A stretch of 64,000 nt of DNA from Lutjanus erythropterus (Eukaryota; Chordata; Actinopteri; Lutjaniformes; Lutjanidae), in assembly GCA_020091685.1 (NCBI GenBank), contig CM034600.1, forward strand, positions 36,202,077-36,266,076, given 5' to 3'. Shown in pieces: positions 62,014 through 64,000 of this stretch (within the stretch, counting starts at the first letter, position 1; the number at the start of each line of letters is the position of its first letter). Both the position numbers and the translations under genes were made by a program. The notes below the pieces were generated by a model that worked only from the letters and a program-made list of their open reading frames with translations, did not search any database and was not told the origin of the DNA.

Positions 62014-62590
62014 CACCGGTGTAACTCTCCATTATCAGTGTGACCTGTGGGACTGCAGTGAGTGGGATGAATGAGAGAGAACTGAGGGATCTCTGCACTC
62101 ACTGAACAACTTCACGTTATTAGCAATTAGCAGGACATCTCAGTGGTTTATGGCCAGTTAGACCATTTAGAAATGAGGCTCACTGGGATTAAAAATGGAA
62201 GTTAAATGGACGTCTGCAACTTTAGCCGCATTTCAAGAGTGATTGGGAAAATGAAGCATTGCCAGGGGATTTGATTAAATCTTATCCTGATTGTTGTTGC
62301 AAATTATTATTTAGCAAAGTATAATGGATATACAAAATTAAGAAAATACAATTAGAGCATCGGCCCAGACTGTAATTACCATCCACGACAGTGGGGCTGG
62401 TATCATTTTTACCTTGTGAGTATTTGTGTGTGTGTGTTTGTGTGTCATCATGGTATGGTATGTGTTTATGCCTGTGAACAGGTTTTGTCACCGCGATAGC
62501 ATCACATGCGATAGCATTCACAGGTGTGGACGTGAGTTCCTCAAATGGCCACTTGAGGCTGGCACCAAAAACCAGTCCCCATAGACCAGC
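62014..62590. other. Intronic stretch, nothing recognised
   Basis: A short TG run at 62425-62444. No gene was seen. Confidence 0.5.
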
Positions 62591-63056
62591 TTAAAGGGAC
62601 AGTTCCAGGAATGAAAATTCAGTCGTTATCTACTCACCCTCGTACTGATTGAAGGTCAGTATTAGTTTTTCACTCCACAAAACACTGCTGGAGTTTCACA
62701 GGAAGACAGTGTTGCAGAATCTCCCAAACAATGGAAGTGAATGGTGACCAGTTTTCAAACATAAAAAAACAACAGAATGAAAACATAAAATGCCCCCGTA
62801 CTCCTCGTCTGATGTAATCTAAGACTCCTAAAGCCCTTTAGGAGACTTGGATTATGCCAGACAAGCAGTATGGAGGCATTTTATTTATTTATTTGTTTTT
62901 TTTTTCTGTTGTTTTTTATGTTTAAAAACTGGTCACCATTCACTACCATTGTTTAGGTGATTCTGTAACACTGTTTTCCTGTGAAACTCCAGCAGTGTTT
63001 TGCGGACTAACAAAATAAACCCTCGATTGGAATGAAGGTTAGCATATAATGACTGG
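62591..63056. mobile_element. Palindromic TTAA-type MITE (full palindrome, right tip truncated)
   Basis: The left arm starts TTAAAGGGACAGTTCCAGG and the centre is at about 62835 (cctaaagccctttagg). The right arm mirrors the left for about 220 bp: cactgctggagtttcacagg pairs with cctgtgaaactccagcagtg (62979), and gaatggtgaccagtttt pairs with aaaactggtcaccattc. The mirror ends near 63056 (aatgactg), so the last about 30 bases including the terminal TTAA are missing on the right. The right arm also has a T-rich expansion at 62880-62910. Non-coding. Confidence 0.88.
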
Positions 63057-64000
63057 CGTGCCCACTGTGAGTGACAGGCGGGTACCTCAGATAGCCGCTA
63101 GGCAGCCACTTCATTTGGCCGCCTCAGCTCCATTTACGTTCGTAACAATGTAGAAGTCTGTCATGATCCCATTTCAAGATGGTGGTATATTTTCATCTTT
63201 TGAGGAATTGCATATGTCAGTACTGTCTTGCATTTTGTTCTTTCTTTTACAAAGGGCTGAGATCTGTGCTTTCAGGTGCTTTTATCATATTATTTGGTGC
63301 CTCCTATGTAATGATGCAAGTAAAGTTTATTTTGATTACTATGTAGTCCTTTTATCCATCAATTTATTGTATAAAAAGTCAAAAAGACAATTTATTTGAC
63401 TTAAAAAGAGTAAATGCTTATTTTGTCTGATCAACAGTGGAAAAAAAATAAAAGAAGAGATAAATCACATGAAGCCAAAGGCCTTTGCTTTCTGTGATGT
63501 AGCATCAGATTTCAGATATGAAAGGACCCACACTGTGTCACAACATGCAAAGCCATCACAAATGCTGAGGATTAATGTTTTATAATGTGTTTTCAAGCTC
63601 TTTTGACACGGCAGGTCTTCTGAGTCCTTGTTTGGATTTCCAAAGTGCCTTTTAGGCACTCCATGACCCACCTGGAGCGACACTTGTAAGTGTTATGTGA
63701 GGAGCGAACAGCTTGGAAAGCCTGAGGCCTCATCTCTCTGACATCCTCCTGTTCAATATCAAGCTCCTCCACTCGCTCTCTTGTGCTCTTGTCTCAAGAT
63801 GAAAAGAAGCATTTTTCACAGGTCTTTCTTTGCCTTTTGGATCAGCTCTTATTTCATTGTCGCTGCTTCTGACACTTCTCTGTCAGAAAACTGCAGAGTC
63901 ACAAGGACATTTTTTGGCCTTTATCTGAAGAGTTTTATAGTTTGTCACTCTCTTTACAATTGTGATTCTGATATGATGGGACATGAAGACAAAACACAGT
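63057..64000. other. Intronic stretch to the window end, nothing recognised
   Basis: AT-rich. The frames at 63163-63399 (+) and 63465-63683 (-) have no domains. No sign of oprl1 exon 2. Confidence 0.5.

Larger units (their letters stand above)
6584..64000 (+). other. oprl1: Inferred oprl1 intron 1 (extends beyond the window)
   Basis: No sequence encoding the TM2-TM4 block (expected residues like TKMKTATNIYIFNLAL) was found on the + strand between the donor and the window end, and no reading frame there looks like a GPCR. The simplest reading is an intron of at least 57 kb filled with repeats. A very long first intron is known in other opioid receptor genes. The alternative is that the rest of the gene has been lost or rearranged in this assembly. 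Confidence 0.6.

Overview
This is vertebrate nuclear DNA, most likely from a ray-finned (teleost) fish. It is AT-rich and almost free of long open reading frames. It is full of CA/TG microsatellites and carries many decayed transposable elements of types common in teleosts: palindromic hAT MITEs, TTAA-flanked palindromic MITEs, and a LINE whose reverse-transcriptase tail I recognise. Nothing looks bacterial or viral. There are no operons, CRISPR arrays, rRNAs or convincing functional tRNA genes.

One protein-coding exon is well supported. It lies at 6378-6583 on the + strand and is the first coding exon of an opioid-family GPCR. Its best match is the nociceptin/orphanin FQ receptor (oprl1). 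It encodes a short extracellular N-terminus with three N-glycosylation sequons and all of TM1, and it ends at a consensus splice donor in the phase expected for opioid receptors. I find no second exon (the TM2-TM4 block) downstream. If the gene is intact, 6584-64000 is therefore all intron 1, at least 57 kb long.

Layout. 1-6339 is the upstream flank or 5' UTR-intron region. It holds a purine-rich tract followed by a TATA-like site and a palindromic POU-type motif (563-754), an antisense LINE relic (about 2000-2520), a 300-bp pyrimidine tract (4765-5065) and a palindromic hAT MITE with target duplication (5954-6167) about 0.2 kb before the exon. 6340-6583 is the exon. 6584-64000 is intron with a dense record of element insertions: a hAT element with an 8-bp duplication (7778-8172), a half copy (11890-12136) and a full palindromic copy (62591-63056) of one TTAA family, three copies of a repeat carrying perfect DR1 nuclear-receptor sites, a LINE split by about 0.9 kb of other sequence (36055-37395), a TIR element (42779-43464), and a 1.9-kb inverted repeat with about 750-bp arms (44853-46732).

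The most unusual structure is that long inverted repeat. If the oprl1 pre-mRNA spans it, it could fold into a hairpin of several hundred base pairs. I see no new protein-coding system here. Family names for the repeats rest on my recall of teleost repeat sequences and on comparisons between copies inside this window, not on a database search.
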